Of a stretch of 64,000 bases of DNA, positions 1-9,997 are shown in pieces. This DNA comes from Planctellipticum variicoloris (GTDB taxonomy: Bacteria > Planctomycetota > Planctomycetia > Planctomycetales > Planctomycetaceae). The notes beneath the pieces are model-generated. The model had not been told where the DNA came from and ran no database searches. It saw only the letters and a program-made list of their open reading frames with translations. The position numbers and the translations under genes are program-made. How positions within the stretch are numbered: position 1 is the first letter of the stretch; each line of letters begins with the position of its first letter. The stretch lies in the NCBI RefSeq assembly GCF_030622045.1, contig NZ_CP130886.1:5464001-5528000 (forward strand), read 5' to 3'.

Positions 1-1955
1 AGGACTCTGCTGTTCCGCGCGACCGCCTCCCACAGCAGCAAACCGCACAATCCCAGCCACAGCACCGTCAGCAGCGGCAGTTTCAGCGGGGCATACGTGA
101 AGCCCACCGTGCGGTTCAGTTCCAGGTGCAGATACAGAAACAGCATCGCCAGCGCCAGACCGACGATTGCCCGCGGCGCCCAGTCGGCGGGAATTACCTC
201 CGGTAGATCGTTCTCTGGTCCAACAGTTGCCTCTTCATCCGCCTGCCAGCCCAGCAGCAACCGGTAGGCGCCGCCCAGCGACAGCACCGGCACGCCGAAC
301 ATCACCAGCCGCTCGATCAGGTGCGGCCAGTACTCCGCCCACGCCATCCCCGCCGCCAGCGGCTGGGCAAACTGCCCCGGCAGATCGATCAGCGCGAAGC
401 GGAACAGCACGAGGCCATAGACCACGAAGCTGACATACCGCAGCGTCCGCGAACCGAGCTGCCGGCCGATCCACAAGAGCACCAGCGCCTGCAGCGCCCA
501 GCTCACGGTGATCCACTGCCGCGACAGCACCAGCGGCACCGTGACAATCACGAAGAACGACGCCAGCCCCAGGAAGCTCACCAGCAGCTCCCGATCGACC
601 AGCTTCCGCATCAGGAAGTAATACACGTGCAGCGTGTAGAACGCCGCCAGCCCCAGCGTCACCGCCGCCGCCCATTCCCGGCTGTAAGCGTGCGAGACCA
701 GCCGGTAACTCTCGCCGAAATAGACGAAGGCATTCACCAGCAAGGCCGCCAGATCGAACAGGTTCGACCGCGCGCCGTTCACCAGCTTGAAAAGAAACGT
801 CATCGTCGAAAACAGCACGAAAAACGCCGTCAGAAATGGCAGCACGTTCCAGAACTGCGAGACTTCGTAATCCCGCATCGCCGCGAAATACAGCGCATAC
901 GTGCAGACGAAACTCAGCAGATTGACCAGCGGCCAGTTCTTCCAGTAACAGACCCCCAGCACCCCAGCCCCGAGGACCAGCATGTAGCCGTACAGACCGA
1001 CGAAATCGACGACGCCCGTCGAGAGCATGATCGGCGTGCCGTATCCTCCCAGGATGCCGAGCACGGCGATCAGCATCGACGAGAACCGCACGGAGATGCC
1101 GCCCGCCAGGACGGTGATCAGCCCCATCAACGCGAACGCCGGCATCTGTTCCACGAGGTGATAGAAGATCGCCGCCGCAAACACGCTGAAATACAGCATG
1201 GCCAGCCCGCCCCCCATCAGTCCCTGTCCGAAGACGTGGTACCGATCCCCGAGCAGCCGGGTTCCCGCGGTCAGCAGCCCCAGTCCGGCCATCGCCGCCA
1301 GCGCCACACGCGCGCCGGGATGAATCAGGTTGTGGTCGAAGGAATACTTCAGAAAGAAACCGACGCCGACCACGAGAATCAGAATCCCCAGCCGCAGCAG
1401 CCACTGGCTGGCGATGGCGTACTCCATCGACACGCCCGTCGGCAGAAATTCCTCCCCGACAATGATCCAGCTCCAGATCTTCTGCAGCGTTTCTTTGGCG
1501 GCGGTCTCGAAGCGTCCGGGCATTCGCGGAACTGTCGACTGTGTGGGCCGCGAGAGAGCCTCCGTTTGACTGGACGGTCGCGTCGGACCGCCTGACCCGG
1601 CTTCCGAAACGTCGTCGAAGATCGGCTCGACGGGCTCGCCCCGGACCGGTGGCTTCCGTGCGTTTGCAAGTTCTTCCGCCAGCCGCGATAGCGGCGACGG
1701 ACCTTCGGCGACGGTCTCGCGCAGAATCTCCGCGGGTTGGGCGAGGGGGGCCGACGTTCTCGGGACTGCCGCTTCTACTGGGGCGAGCCGGCTGACCACC
1801 AGCTCGCGCCGCAGGGCCGCCAGTTCCCGCTGCAGCCGGGCAAAGTTCTCGGTCTGATCTCGACGGATCTGTCCGAGCAGAATGAAGCCGAACAGCGGCA
1901 CCCCGATGACCGCAGCGACGCAGATCAGGAGGACAAAGCCGATGAATTCTTCCAT
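1..1955 (-). CDS. DUF2339 family multi-pass membrane protein (3' end outside window)
   Basis: The ATG at 1955 opens a frame that stays open to base 1, so at least 651 residues are present and the C-terminus is missing. The protein starts with a hydrophobic segment (about residues 4-28), then a short charged helix rich in Arg, Gln and Glu (about 30-50) and a Pro/Ser/Arg-rich linker to about residue 150. After that comes an almost unbroken series of hydrophobic helices separated by short loops. This layout, one N-terminal anchor, a coiled or disordered linker and ten or more transmembrane helices, is that of the DUF2339 predicted membrane proteins, which often exceed 700 residues. Function is unknown. 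It lies downstream of the GNAT gene on the same strand with a gap of about 160 bases, so co-transcription is possible but not shown. Confidence 0.88.
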   Translation of the reverse strand, partial: MEEFIGFVLLICVAAVIGVPLFGFILLGQIRRDQTENFARLQRELAALRRELVVSRLAPVEAAVPRTSAPLAQPAEILRETVAEGPSPLSRLAEELANARKPPVRGEPVEPIFDDVSEAGSGGPTRPSSQTEALSRPTQSTVPRMPGRFETAAKETLQKIWSWIIVGEEFLPTGVSMEYAIASQWLLRLGILILVVGVGFFLKYSFDHNLIHPGARVALAAMAGLGLLTAGTRLLGDRYHVFGQGLMGGGLAMLYFSVFAAAIFYHLVEQMPAFALMGLITVLAGGISVRFSSMLIAVLGILGGYGTPIMLSTGVVDFVGLYGYMLVLGAGVLGVCYWKNWPLVNLLSFVCTYALYFAAMRDYEVSQFWNVLPFLTAFFVLFSTMTFLFKLVNGARSNLFDLAALLVNAFVYFGESYRLVSHAYSREWAAAVTLGLAAFYTLHVYYFLMRKLVDRELLVSFLGLASFFVIVTVPLVLSRQWITVSWALQALVLLWIGRQLGSRTLRYVSFVVYGLVLFRFALIDLPGQFAQPLAAGMAWAEYWPHLIERLVMFGVPVLSLGGAYRLLLGWQADEEATVGPENDLPEVIPADWAPRAIVGLALAMLFLYLHLELNRTVGFTYAPLKLPLLTVLWLGLCGLLLWEAVARNSRV

Positions 1956-2117
1956 AACGCGCCCGCTGGCCGGAGCGATCCCCGTTCCGCTGCCCGTCTC
2001 GCGAAGCGACACTCACTTCGATGCGGCAGGCGCAGATGCGGTTCCCGGCTCAGCGCATGCTACCGCTCGCCTGAGACCAACGACAGGCGGATTCCCGCCA
2101 GCGACCGCCCGCCGGCA

Positions 2118-2978
2118 TCACCCGAGTTCCGGGCTGTAGCTGCACCGAAACCAGTCCCGGTCCTCGCAGACCGGTTCTCCGCGGCACATTCGCAGCAGCG
2201 GGCGCTGGACGGACAACCCGGCCTGTTGCAACAACGCAGGAACGTCTACGGAGTCGGTCGGCACATCAACGATCACTGACTCTCCGTCCAGTTCTCGCAG
2301 GGCATCCAGCAGCAGCGCCAGCGCCGCGTCCTCGGTTCCGCAACACGGCCCGAGCTGCGTCGCCAGACGTCCCGGCCGCTCTGCCAGAAACCCGACGATC
2401 CGACCGTCCGGAGAACGCGCAACCAACGGCGGCGCCGTGGCAAACAGGTGCCGCAACAGCTTCGCCCGGTCCGTGCCAGTCGATCGCCGATCCAGCGCCA
2501 GCAACTCGTCATGCACCGCCGACGACGACGATCGAGCGATCCACAGCCCCCCCGGCTTGGGCAACCCGTCCGCCACCGGTCGTCCGCTCCAGCGAGTCAA
2601 CTCGAACTGAGGCACGAACCCGGCCCGTTCATAGACCGGTCGGCCGAGCAGCGTCGCGTCCAGCCGGACGGTCTTCGCCCCCGCCCGATCTGCGAAGTCC
2701 AGCCCCGCCTCCACCAGTCGCCGACCAATCCCCTGCCCGCGGAGCGACTCTTCAACCAGGACCATCGCGAGCCAGGCGACCGGACCGAACGTGCAGCAGG
2801 CTGTCGTTCCGACCAGACGTCCGTCCCGCTCGGCGGCCAGGCAACCGCCCGGCTCCAATTCCAGCATCCGCCGCCAGTCGACTTCAAGCTGATTCCACCC
2901 GGCCTGCTCCGATAACCGGAGGGCCGACGGCAGATCGGCGGCCGTCAGTTGACGAATCGTCAGCGGGATTTCGACCAT
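2118..2978 (-). CDS. GNAT family N-acetyltransferase with two GNAT-like halves
   Basis: 286 residues. The first half (about 5-135) is a standard GNAT fold, with the acetyl-CoA pyrophosphate loop RGQGIG at residues 80-85 followed by the expected helix and a YERAGF segment near the end of the domain. The second half (about 150-286) begins with a stretch resembling the C-terminal acetyltransferase-like domain of the Acetyltransf_18 (DUF1248) group. Proteins with this layout acetylate small amines or protein amino groups, but the substrate cannot be read from sequence. The gene sits between the glycosyltransferase and the DUF2339 gene on the same strand. Nothing ties it specifically to polysaccharide synthesis. 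Confidence 0.88.
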   Translation of the reverse strand: MVEIPLTIRQLTAADLPSALRLSEQAGWNQLEVDWRRMLELEPGGCLAAERDGRLVGTTACCTFGPVAWLAMVLVEESLRGQGIGRRLVEAGLDFADRAGAKTVRLDATLLGRPVYERAGFVPQFELTRWSGRPVADGLPKPGGLWIARSSSSAVHDELLALDRRSTGTDRAKLLRHLFATAPPLVARSPDGRIVGFLAERPGRLATQLGPCCGTEDAALALLLDALRELDGESVIVDVPTDSVDVPALLQQAGLSVQRPLLRMCRGEPVCEDRDWFRCSYSPELG

Positions 2979-3099
2979 TCTCCTGGTCCTCGTCGGTTCG
3001 GCATTCCGGCTCCATCGCTGGGTATTTTATCTCGACTCCGACCCAGCGAAACAGCGATGTCGAACAGCGAGTACGAGGGGACCGGCGGCAAGTCGCATC

Positions 3100-3137
3100 T
3101 CCGGCGAGTCGCGATTCCCCATTCCCTGCTCGCCAGC
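3100..3137. repeat. Intergenic repeat, GGCGAGTCGCGATTCCC type, copy 1
   Basis: Just beyond the 3' end of the glycosyltransferase gene lies GGCGAGTCGCGATTCCC followed by ATTCCCTGCTCGC. A very similar string (GGCGACTCGCGATTCCC then TGCTCGC) occurs at about 28958-28981, just beyond the 3' end of the lipoprotein gene. I judged the match by eye. Both copies sit in spacers adjoining gene 3' ends. Confidence 0.6.
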
Positions 3138-3140
3138 TCC

Positions 3141-4424
3141 TCAAGCCGCCTTCCGCCCCGAATCTCGCTCCGCAATCTGCAGGGCCGGCAGCGGCACGGC
3201 CTCCACCTCCGGTCCCACATGCCGTTCCAGCAGATGCAGCATCCGGGCCGCCAGGTGATCCCGGTCGAAGTGCTGGGCGACGTGTTCCCGGCCGTTCGTG
3301 AAGCGGCAGCGCTGCTTCTGAATTTCGCGGACGCAGTCGATCAGCGACTGCGGATCGTCCGGCGTCATCGGAATGCCGGCGGCGCCGTGCAGCACGATTT
3401 CCTGCGCCTGGCCGCGGACGCCCATGATGATCGGCACGTTCATCGCCATGATCTCGAAAACCTTCGACGGGATCACCGTGCCGAACAGCTCCGTTCCCCG
3501 CAGATGGACCAGACAGGCATCGCAGGAGGCCAGCACGTCTTCGACCCGGTCCTTGGACACCAGGCCGGTGAAGCGGATCGACGTCAATCCTCGCCCGGCC
3601 GCTTCGCGTTCGAGCGAGGCGCGCTCTGCTCCGTCGCCCACGATCCAGAAATGGACGTCGTCCCGCCCCTGCTTCCGCAACTGGTCCGCGGCCTCCAGCA
3701 CGACTTCCAGGCCGTGCGCCATGCCGATCGTTCCGACATAGGCGCAGACGAATTTCCCGGTCCCGCCCCACTCGCGTCGGACCGCGGGGTCGCGCTCGCG
3801 CGGCTGGAACCGGCACAGGTCCACGCCGTTCGGAATCACTGCCATCTTCGCCAGCGGAACCTTTCGCAGCAGCAGTTGATCCCGGTAGCCATCACCCACC
3901 GTCACAATGAACTGGGCCGCCGCGTACATCCGCAGTTCCAGCCATTCGAGCACACGGATGGTCCAGGATCGCCGCATTGCGCCGACGGTCACGATCGACT
4001 CGGGCCAGATGTCGCGGATCTCCAGCACGAATGGCCAGCGGCGGATCCAATGACACAGCACGCCCGCCCACCCGCAGAAGAACTGCGGCGACGTGGCGAC
4101 CACGACGTCGACTTTCCGCAATCGGATCGCGGCCCAGACGGCCGTCAGCATGTACGAGACGAAGTTGAGAATTCGTCCCAGAAATCCCTTGTTCGCCGAG
4201 AGCCACGACCAAACGCGGATCACGCGGATGCCGGCCACAGTCTCTTCCGACCGCCAGGCGTTCCGGTAGCCGTCGAAGACGACGCCGGTCGGACAGTTCG
4301 GCACGCAGGTGATGACCGTCACCTGATGCCCGGCCTGCACCCAGCGGCTGCAGTGCTCGAACGTCCGCGACGCCGGGGCGTTGACCTCCGGCGGGAAATA
4401 GTGCGTCAGAAACAGAATGTGCAT
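3141..4424 (-). CDS. Glycosyltransferase family 4 (WbuB-like)
   Basis: 427 residues with a GT-B two-domain layout. The N-terminal domain opens with MHILFLTHYFPPEVNAPASR, the usual start of WbuB/WcaI-like GT4 enzymes, and carries the EIRDIWPES motif. The linker has the VIPNGVD motif. The C-terminal nucleotide-sugar domain has the GTIGMAHGLE loop, and KVFEIMAMNVPII contains the first Glu of the E-x7-E motif. Such enzymes are cytosolic or membrane-associated and add a sugar from a nucleotide donor to a growing lipid-linked glycan. With WecB two genes upstream, an N-acetylhexosamine donor is reasonable but unproven. It is the last gene of the polysaccharide block in transcription order, with a gap of about 245 bases after the heparinase-like gene. 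No clear ribosome binding site is visible. Confidence 0.93.
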   Translation of the reverse strand: MHILFLTHYFPPEVNAPASRTFEHCSRWVQAGHQVTVITCVPNCPTGVVFDGYRNAWRSEETVAGIRVIRVWSWLSANKGFLGRILNFVSYMLTAVWAAIRLRKVDVVVATSPQFFCGWAGVLCHWIRRWPFVLEIRDIWPESIVTVGAMRRSWTIRVLEWLELRMYAAAQFIVTVGDGYRDQLLLRKVPLAKMAVIPNGVDLCRFQPRERDPAVRREWGGTGKFVCAYVGTIGMAHGLEVVLEAADQLRKQGRDDVHFWIVGDGAERASLEREAAGRGLTSIRFTGLVSKDRVEDVLASCDACLVHLRGTELFGTVIPSKVFEIMAMNVPIIMGVRGQAQEIVLHGAAGIPMTPDDPQSLIDCVREIQKQRCRFTNGREHVAQHFDRDHLAARMLHLLERHVGPEVEAVPLPALQIAERDSGRKAA

Positions 4425-4502
4425 GGTCGCGTTTCCCGGACCGCGGCAGAGTCGCGGCTGCCGCCAGTCGCTCGAACTTCAGTCGTTAGGAATCATCAAA
4501 GC

Positions 4503-4574
4503 TTGAACCACGAATGACACCAATGCCACGAATCGGAATGGAACCACGGAGGTCACTGAGAACACGGAGAAAGG
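4503..4574. repeat. Intergenic repeat of the ACCACGAAT / ACACGGAGAA type, copy 1
   Basis: The spacer holds short near-repeats (AACCACGAATGACACC, GCCACGAATCGG, ACCACGGAGGTCACTGAG, AACACGGAGAAAGG). The same style of sequence recurs at about 35300-35420. Such strings produce spurious short open frames, and I regard this one as non-coding. The following bases (about 4610-4660) are also low-complexity and T-rich. Confidence 0.6.
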
Positions 4575-4669
4575 ACAACTCCAGGTGGCAAAGACATTCC
4601 TGTCAGTGCTGCGTTTCTTTGACTTCTTTTGGATTTCGCGTTTCGAGTTTCGGATACCGTCCCTGCGTT

Positions 4670-6436
4670 TCACCCCACCACAAACCGCGTCATCACCCGC
4701 ACGGGCAGCTCCGCCCGGCACTGCCACGTCAGCCGGTTCGTCTTCACTTCCAGGCCATACTCCGGATGCCACGGACGCTGTTCGACGCGCAGGTCGAGCG
4801 GGGTCTCGGACGTGATTGTTACTTCGACCGCGGAACCCGCCGCTTCCAGCCGCCATCCGTCGGCCGTCGGCGCCCACGTCCAGTCGGGATGCAGCAGCCA
4901 GCCTCCCGCGAGCGAATGGAGCTGCCTGCCGGTCACCGTATCGACAATCTGCAGCGCGCGACCATCCACGGTCACCGACCGCGAATGCTGCGGCTGCCCC
5001 GGCAGCAAATCGTAGCCGTCGTGCCCCGCCGAGCCGGTGAAGCCCGTGTCAGTTGTCTGAGCCATCACGTTGCGCGGCTGCGCCCGCTGGCCTACGCGGA
5101 AGATATCCCAGACTTCGCTGGAATCGGTGTCGTCGATGCAGACCGTGTTGTGCGAGCTGGTGGCGCGGTCGTACCGCCGGCGATCATCGCGGTCGTACGA
5201 GAACGTTCCCGGATCGACCAGCAGCGAACGACCGCCGCACCACGCGTCGAGCGTCAGCGTGTCGGCGTGGGCATGGCCCGGCTGGTACTGCGGACCGACG
5301 GGACCGACATCCCAGCAGACCGTCCACGGATTTCCCTGCCAGGCGACAATGCCTGTCGAGGTCAGATGCCGCAGCCCGCGCGGCGGCAGCACGGGAAACG
5401 GTTCGCCCATCCTGCGGACGATTTCCAGCATCGCCTCGGGTTCGCAGACTGCATGCCAGGCGGCGTCGTTGAACAGCGGAAACTGACCGTCGGGCGCCAG
5501 CACCCAGCGTAGATAATCGGCCATGCTGCCGCAGGCGTCATGAATCATACGGACCGCGTCGCTGTCGACGAGCAGGCATGCCAGCGAGACGAAGTCTTCC
5601 ATGACATGAATGTGATACATCGGGCTGCGTTCGAAGTGCCCGCCGTCGGCGAGAACCTGTTCGCGCGCCTGCTCGACCGCCAGCTCTGTCGCGGCTTCCA
5701 GCCAGCGATCTCCCTGCCGTCCGCCGAAGAACCGGCCCGCCCAGGCCAGCCCCACCGCGTCGCGCAGCAGATGATTCCCGCGCAGATCCCACTCCAGGTG
5801 ATGCTCCAGGTGATCGGCCTGACGCACGAGCGAGCGGAGGATCTTGCGGAGCAGATCGGGGTCGTCGGCCCAGTGCTCCGCCTTCAGCACCTGCAGGGCT
5901 CGAATCCACCAGCCGATCCGCGTGGCGATGGCGAAGGAGTTCCACGCCAGATGTCCGGACCCGAGCTTCCGCAACGGCGCTTCGGACAGCCAGTGACGCC
6001 AGTAGTCCTTGAGCAGCGGCCACGCCTCGGAATGCCCGTTCCCGGCGGCCTCGGCCAGATCGTAGATCCAGCCGTGATAGTGCAGGGTGACGGTCCACAA
6101 CCGACCGACCTCGACCCCCGCATTCCGCCAGTCCGGATCGCGTCGCGACAGTCGAACTATCTGGTGCAGATGTTCGAAGTCGCCCCGGGTCAGCGCTTCC
6201 ACCGCCTTCGCTCCGACGGGCCCCGCCCGATGGAACAGCGGGACGCCTGGAAAGGAAGGACGCAGCCGCGGAATGTTGTTCTGAGCAAACGCATCTTCCG
6301 GATCGCGATCGGCGGGCGGAGCCGTCCAGGCGATCGGCAGCCGTCTTTCGAGCGCGTACCGCGCCCGCCACAACACCTGCGAAGATCGCAAGTGCCGCAT
6401 CGTCCGCAGCAATCGAGAGACGTTTGGAACGTGCAT
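4670..6436 (-). CDS. Heparinase II/III-like polysaccharide lyase
   Basis: 588 residues, no evident signal peptide. The N-terminal half (about 60-320) is helical and Trp-rich, as expected of the (alpha/alpha) toroid of uronate lyases. The C-terminal half is the heparinase II/III beta-sandwich domain: PGHAHADTLTLDAWC provides the conserved His and Asp, followed by VDPGTFSY, RYDRATSSHNTVCID and a Trp-containing strand. The family eliminates uronic-acid-containing chains. Homologues inside biosynthetic clusters probably trim or edit the polymer rather than feed on it. The gene lies 26 bases downstream of wecB on the same strand, so the two are very likely co-transcribed. Substrate is not predictable; alginate-lyase-type annotations are also common for this group. 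Confidence 0.9.
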   Translation of the reverse strand: MHVPNVSRLLRTMRHLRSSQVLWRARYALERRLPIAWTAPPADRDPEDAFAQNNIPRLRPSFPGVPLFHRAGPVGAKAVEALTRGDFEHLHQIVRLSRRDPDWRNAGVEVGRLWTVTLHYHGWIYDLAEAAGNGHSEAWPLLKDYWRHWLSEAPLRKLGSGHLAWNSFAIATRIGWWIRALQVLKAEHWADDPDLLRKILRSLVRQADHLEHHLEWDLRGNHLLRDAVGLAWAGRFFGGRQGDRWLEAATELAVEQAREQVLADGGHFERSPMYHIHVMEDFVSLACLLVDSDAVRMIHDACGSMADYLRWVLAPDGQFPLFNDAAWHAVCEPEAMLEIVRRMGEPFPVLPPRGLRHLTSTGIVAWQGNPWTVCWDVGPVGPQYQPGHAHADTLTLDAWCGGRSLLVDPGTFSYDRDDRRRYDRATSSHNTVCIDDTDSSEVWDIFRVGQRAQPRNVMAQTTDTGFTGSAGHDGYDLLPGQPQHSRSVTVDGRALQIVDTVTGRQLHSLAGGWLLHPDWTWAPTADGWRLEAAGSAVEVTITSETPLDLRVEQRPWHPEYGLEVKTNRLTWQCRAELPVRVMTRFVVG

Positions 6437-6462
6437 GGCCCGAGGTCATTTCCTTCCAGGAA

Positions 6463-7557
6463 TCAGGCCGCCCGGCGAAGCATCGGCTGGGCCGGTTCCA
6501 GCAGAATGTCCGCAATCCTCTCGCCTGCCTTGCCGTCCCACAGCGGGGGCTTGCGACCGGTCTTGCCATGTCCGGCGAGAATCTCAGTGAGAGCCGACCG
6601 CAGCTTGACCATGTCGCGCCCGATGAGCTGATTCGTCCCGGCGGAAATCGTCACCGGGCGTTCGGTGTTCTCCCGCAGCGTCAGGCAGGGGACGCCGAGC
6701 CACGTCGATTCTTCCTGAATGCCCCCCGAGTCGGTGACGACCGCCGTGGCGTGTTTCTGCAGAGCCAGGCACTCCAGATAGCCGAGCGGCTCCAGCATCA
6801 GGAACCGCTCCTCGTTCGGAAACAGCACGCCCAGTTCTTCGATTTTTTTCCGCGTCCGCGGGTGCACCGGGAACACCATTTGGCAGCCGTCGCTGAGATC
6901 CACGAGCGTCTCCAGCACGCCGCGAAGAATCTCAGGGTCATCGACGTTGGACGGCCGGTGCAGCGTCACGAGAGCAAATCGATCCTGCAGCGGCGCTTCG
7001 GGGAGGCGGGCCTGTGGCAGCAGTCGGACCAGCGTGTCGATCATCACGTTGCCGACGCAGCGGATCCGCGACGCCGGAATCCCTTCCCGCAGCAGATTCT
7101 GATCGCCGTCGTGCGAAGGAGTCAGCAGCAGATCGGCGAGCTGATCGGTCACCAGTCGGTTCAGTTCTTCGGGCATGTCGCGGTCGAACGAACGCAGACC
7201 GGCCTCGACATGGGCCACCTGGACCCGCAGCTTGGCGCAGACCAGCGTCGCCGCGACCGTCGAGTTCACATCGCCGTACACCAGCACCCAATCGGGCCGG
7301 CGGTCGAGAATCGCTTCCTCGAACTGCATCATGATCTTCGCCGTCTGCACGGCGTGCGAACCAGAACCCACGCCCAGAAAGACATCCGGGGCGGGAATGC
7401 CGAGCTGCTGGAAGAAAATGTCCGACATGTTGGCGTCGTAGTGCTGCCCGGTGTGAAGCAGGGTCTGGCGTACGCCGGGTCGGTGCTGCAATGCCCGCAG
7501 GACGGGAGCAACCTTCATGAAATTCGGGCGGGCGCCCACGACGTGGAGCAGGTGCAT
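6463..7557 (-). CDS. wecB: UDP-N-acetylglucosamine 2-epimerase (non-hydrolysing)
   Basis: 364 residues, normal length for WecB/MnaA. It interconverts UDP-GlcNAc and UDP-ManNAc in the cytosol, supplying ManNAc-derived sugars for surface polysaccharides. Recognisable motifs are VVGARPNFMKVAP at the N-terminus, HTGQHYDANMSD, VEAGLRSFDRDMPEELNR and the C-terminal VVTDSGGIQEE that contacts the nucleotide sugar. All are intact, so the enzyme should be active. It sits between the bi-domain oxidoreductase (75-base gap upstream) and the heparinase-like gene (26 bases downstream). An AGGATG stretch about 10 bases before the ATG is a weak ribosome binding site. Confidence 0.96.
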   Translation of the reverse strand: MHLLHVVGARPNFMKVAPVLRALQHRPGVRQTLLHTGQHYDANMSDIFFQQLGIPAPDVFLGVGSGSHAVQTAKIMMQFEEAILDRRPDWVLVYGDVNSTVAATLVCAKLRVQVAHVEAGLRSFDRDMPEELNRLVTDQLADLLLTPSHDGDQNLLREGIPASRIRCVGNVMIDTLVRLLPQARLPEAPLQDRFALVTLHRPSNVDDPEILRGVLETLVDLSDGCQMVFPVHPRTRKKIEELGVLFPNEERFLMLEPLGYLECLALQKHATAVVTDSGGIQEESTWLGVPCLTLRENTERPVTISAGTNQLIGRDMVKLRSALTEILAGHGKTGRKPPLWDGKAGERIADILLEPAQPMLRRAA

Positions 7558-7632
7558 GGCCGGATCATCCTTGATCGGGTCAGTGTGTCAGTTAATGCGA
7601 ATGCAGATTGGCCCGCGGTTCCTTGAAACGAT

Positions 7633-9837
7633 TTACGCGGCGTATCGCAGCGGCTCCGCCGCTGCTGGGACGAAAAAGACTGGCTGACCAGTCGTGGCGG
7701 ATTCCACCGCCGCGAAGCTGGCCCGAGTGACTTCGACAAGTTCGTGGAACGGAATCGGCATCGGGCCGCCGGCCCGGAGGGCCGCCAGAAACGCGGCCAC
7801 CTCCGCGCGATGCCCCTTGTCCTGACGCCACAGGCTCATGCGGGAAAAGCCCCGCCAGCCCCAGCCGGAAAGCCGGCGGAAGTTGTCGAGCTGCAGCACG
7901 CGTTCCGCGCAGAAGACTTCGATCCGTTCCTTGGGATAGGCCCGATGACCGTTGGCCAGGTAGTGCACCACGCCAAAACTGCCATCCGCGAAAGTGAGCG
8001 AAATGCTGACTTTGTCGTCGCAGACCAGTCCGGGGCGCCGCCCGCCAAGCTGGACGGCATGGACGTCGGTGATAGCATGACCGCAAAGGTGCCGCAGCAG
8101 ATCGAGAAAGTGGCACCCTTCGCCGATCAGCCGCCCGCCCCCCTGCTCGGGATGTTGAGTCCAGTGATCTGCGGGGATCGCTCCGGCATTGACGGTCGCA
8201 ATGAACGACTTCGGTTCGTCGACGGTCCGCAGCAGTGACGCCATCCGGACGATCTGCGGCGCGAACCGTCGATTGAATCCGACGAGCACCTGCGAAGCCC
8301 GACTCGCCGCGGCAACGGCCGCTTCTACCTGGCCCAGTTGATCCGCATTCACCGCCAGCGGTTTCTCAACGAACACAGACTTTCCGGCCGCCAGGGCGCG
8401 ACTGGTCAGCGGAGCGTGGGAATCGTGGCGCGTGGCGATCACAACCGCATCCGTCTCCGGATCGGCCAGGATCTGCTCGATGTCCGTCGTCGCCCGTTCG
8501 ATCCCGAACTTGCGGGCCGCCTGCGCCCCGCTCAGCCCCGACCGCGTTCCGACCCACTTTAATCGGGCGCCTTCCGCCTTGAACGCGGGGAGCAGCATCC
8601 GCGAGGCAAAGCCTCCCGCGCCGATGAATCCAATGACCGGGCTCCGGGCCGTTTGCGCTCGCCGTGCGTCTGCAACCGAAGCGTGGCTGGCCGCGAAGCG
8701 AATCGTCGTCTGACGCACATCCTCCTCAGCCGCGGCCGGGTAGTTCAGCAGCACGCCCAGCGATGGCTCGCGACTGCCGATCAACGCATAGGCGGACGTG
8801 GCGTCTCCCAGAGCGTACCGATGGGAAACCAGCGGCCGGGCGGTGATGCGGCCGGCCGCCAGCATGTCGAGGACGGCTTCGAAATTACGTTGTTCCGTCC
8901 AGCGGACATACGGCACCGGATAGTCGCGACCGGCCTCTTCGTATTCGCTGTCATACCGGCCCGGACCGTAAGAACAGGAGACCTGAAACGACAGTTCTTT
9001 TTTGAAGAATTCATCCCGGCTCAGCGACATCCCCGCCACGCCCGTCAGCACAATCCGCCCTCGCTTGCGGCAGATCTCCGTCGCCTGCCGGATCGGGTCG
9101 TCGCTCGATGTCGCCGCGGCGATCAGCACGGCGTCGACGCCCCGGCCGCGCGAAAACACATTGGCCCGCGCCGCCAGATCTTGCTCGCCGAGATGGCAGG
9201 TTTCCGCCCCCAGCTCCGCCGCGAGTTGCAGGCGAGCGGGATTGAAGTCGGCTCCCAGCACGCGGGCCCCATGCGCCTGCAGGAGTTGGACCGCCAGCAG
9301 CCCCACCAGCCCCAGACCGGAGACCACGACGCATTCGCCGAGCGTCGGTTCCAGCAGCCGGATTCCCTGCAGGGCGATCGCCCCCAGTACGCCGAAAACG
9401 GCGTCTTCATCGGGCACGGCGTCGGGAATGCGGACGCACAGATTCCGTGGAACAGAAACGACTTCTGCATGGCCGCCGTTCGAGAGCACGCGGTCGCCAA
9501 CGGCGAATTCCGTCACTCCCGAACCGACTTCCAGCACGCGTCCGACGTTGCAGTAGCCGAGTGGAATCGGCTGATCCAGCTTGTCCGTCACGGCTTCGAA
9601 CGTGGTGAAAAGACCGTCCGTGCGAACCTTGTCCAGCACCTGACGGACCTTCTCCGGCTGCTGCCGGGCCTTGCCCAGCCAGCCCGCTTTGCCGAATTCC
9701 TGCAGCATCCGCTCGGTACCGGCGGAAATCAGCGTGGTCGTCGTCTGGATCAGCAGACAGCCGGTCCGGACCTGCGGGCACGGCACTTCGACAAGCTGAG
9801 TTTCGCCAGTTCTGAGTGACTGAATGATCTGCCGCAA
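7633..9837 (-). CDS. Bi-domain oxidoreductase: zinc-type dehydrogenase fused to Gfo/Idh/MocA
   Basis: 734 residues in two Rossmann-type enzymes. Residues 1 to about 370 are a medium-chain dehydrogenase/reductase, with a GNVGR-like CNVGRVLEVGSGV segment, VVSGLGLVGLLAVQLL as the nucleotide-binding turn, and a later GRIVLTGVAG strand. Residues from about 390 are a Gfo/Idh/MocA oxidoreductase, with VIGFIGAGGFASRML as its dinucleotide loop and the family hallmark EKPLAV. This fusion is well known from capsule and exopolysaccharide clusters, where it is thought to process a sugar nucleotide or sugar acid. The start is a TTG at 9837, supported by AGGGGGAG ending about 5 bases upstream. It is first in transcription order ahead of wecB, the lyase and the glycosyltransferase, so it probably leads the operon. 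Confidence 0.93.
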   Translation of the reverse strand: MRQIIQSLRTGETQLVEVPCPQVRTGCLLIQTTTTLISAGTERMLQEFGKAGWLGKARQQPEKVRQVLDKVRTDGLFTTFEAVTDKLDQPIPLGYCNVGRVLEVGSGVTEFAVGDRVLSNGGHAEVVSVPRNLCVRIPDAVPDEDAVFGVLGAIALQGIRLLEPTLGECVVVSGLGLVGLLAVQLLQAHGARVLGADFNPARLQLAAELGAETCHLGEQDLAARANVFSRGRGVDAVLIAAATSSDDPIRQATEICRKRGRIVLTGVAGMSLSRDEFFKKELSFQVSCSYGPGRYDSEYEEAGRDYPVPYVRWTEQRNFEAVLDMLAAGRITARPLVSHRYALGDATSAYALIGSREPSLGVLLNYPAAAEEDVRQTTIRFAASHASVADARRAQTARSPVIGFIGAGGFASRMLLPAFKAEGARLKWVGTRSGLSGAQAARKFGIERATTDIEQILADPETDAVVIATRHDSHAPLTSRALAAGKSVFVEKPLAVNADQLGQVEAAVAAASRASQVLVGFNRRFAPQIVRMASLLRTVDEPKSFIATVNAGAIPADHWTQHPEQGGGRLIGEGCHFLDLLRHLCGHAITDVHAVQLGGRRPGLVCDDKVSISLTFADGSFGVVHYLANGHRAYPKERIEVFCAERVLQLDNFRRLSGWGWRGFSRMSLWRQDKGHRAEVAAFLAALRAGGPMPIPFHELVEVTRASFAAVESATTGQPVFFVPAAAEPLRYAA

Positions 9838-9997
9838 TGTTCTCCCCCTACGAAGCTGACCGGGTGACCGGCAGATTCCGCCGAACTCCGCGCAGTCTGG
9901 TGCGGCGGGGTTTTAGCAGGGGGTGTGAAACGCGCCTAGACGGGTCAAGTCTCCCCCGGCTGGCCGCTGGGACTACGGACGGCAGTGCGCCGCGAGT

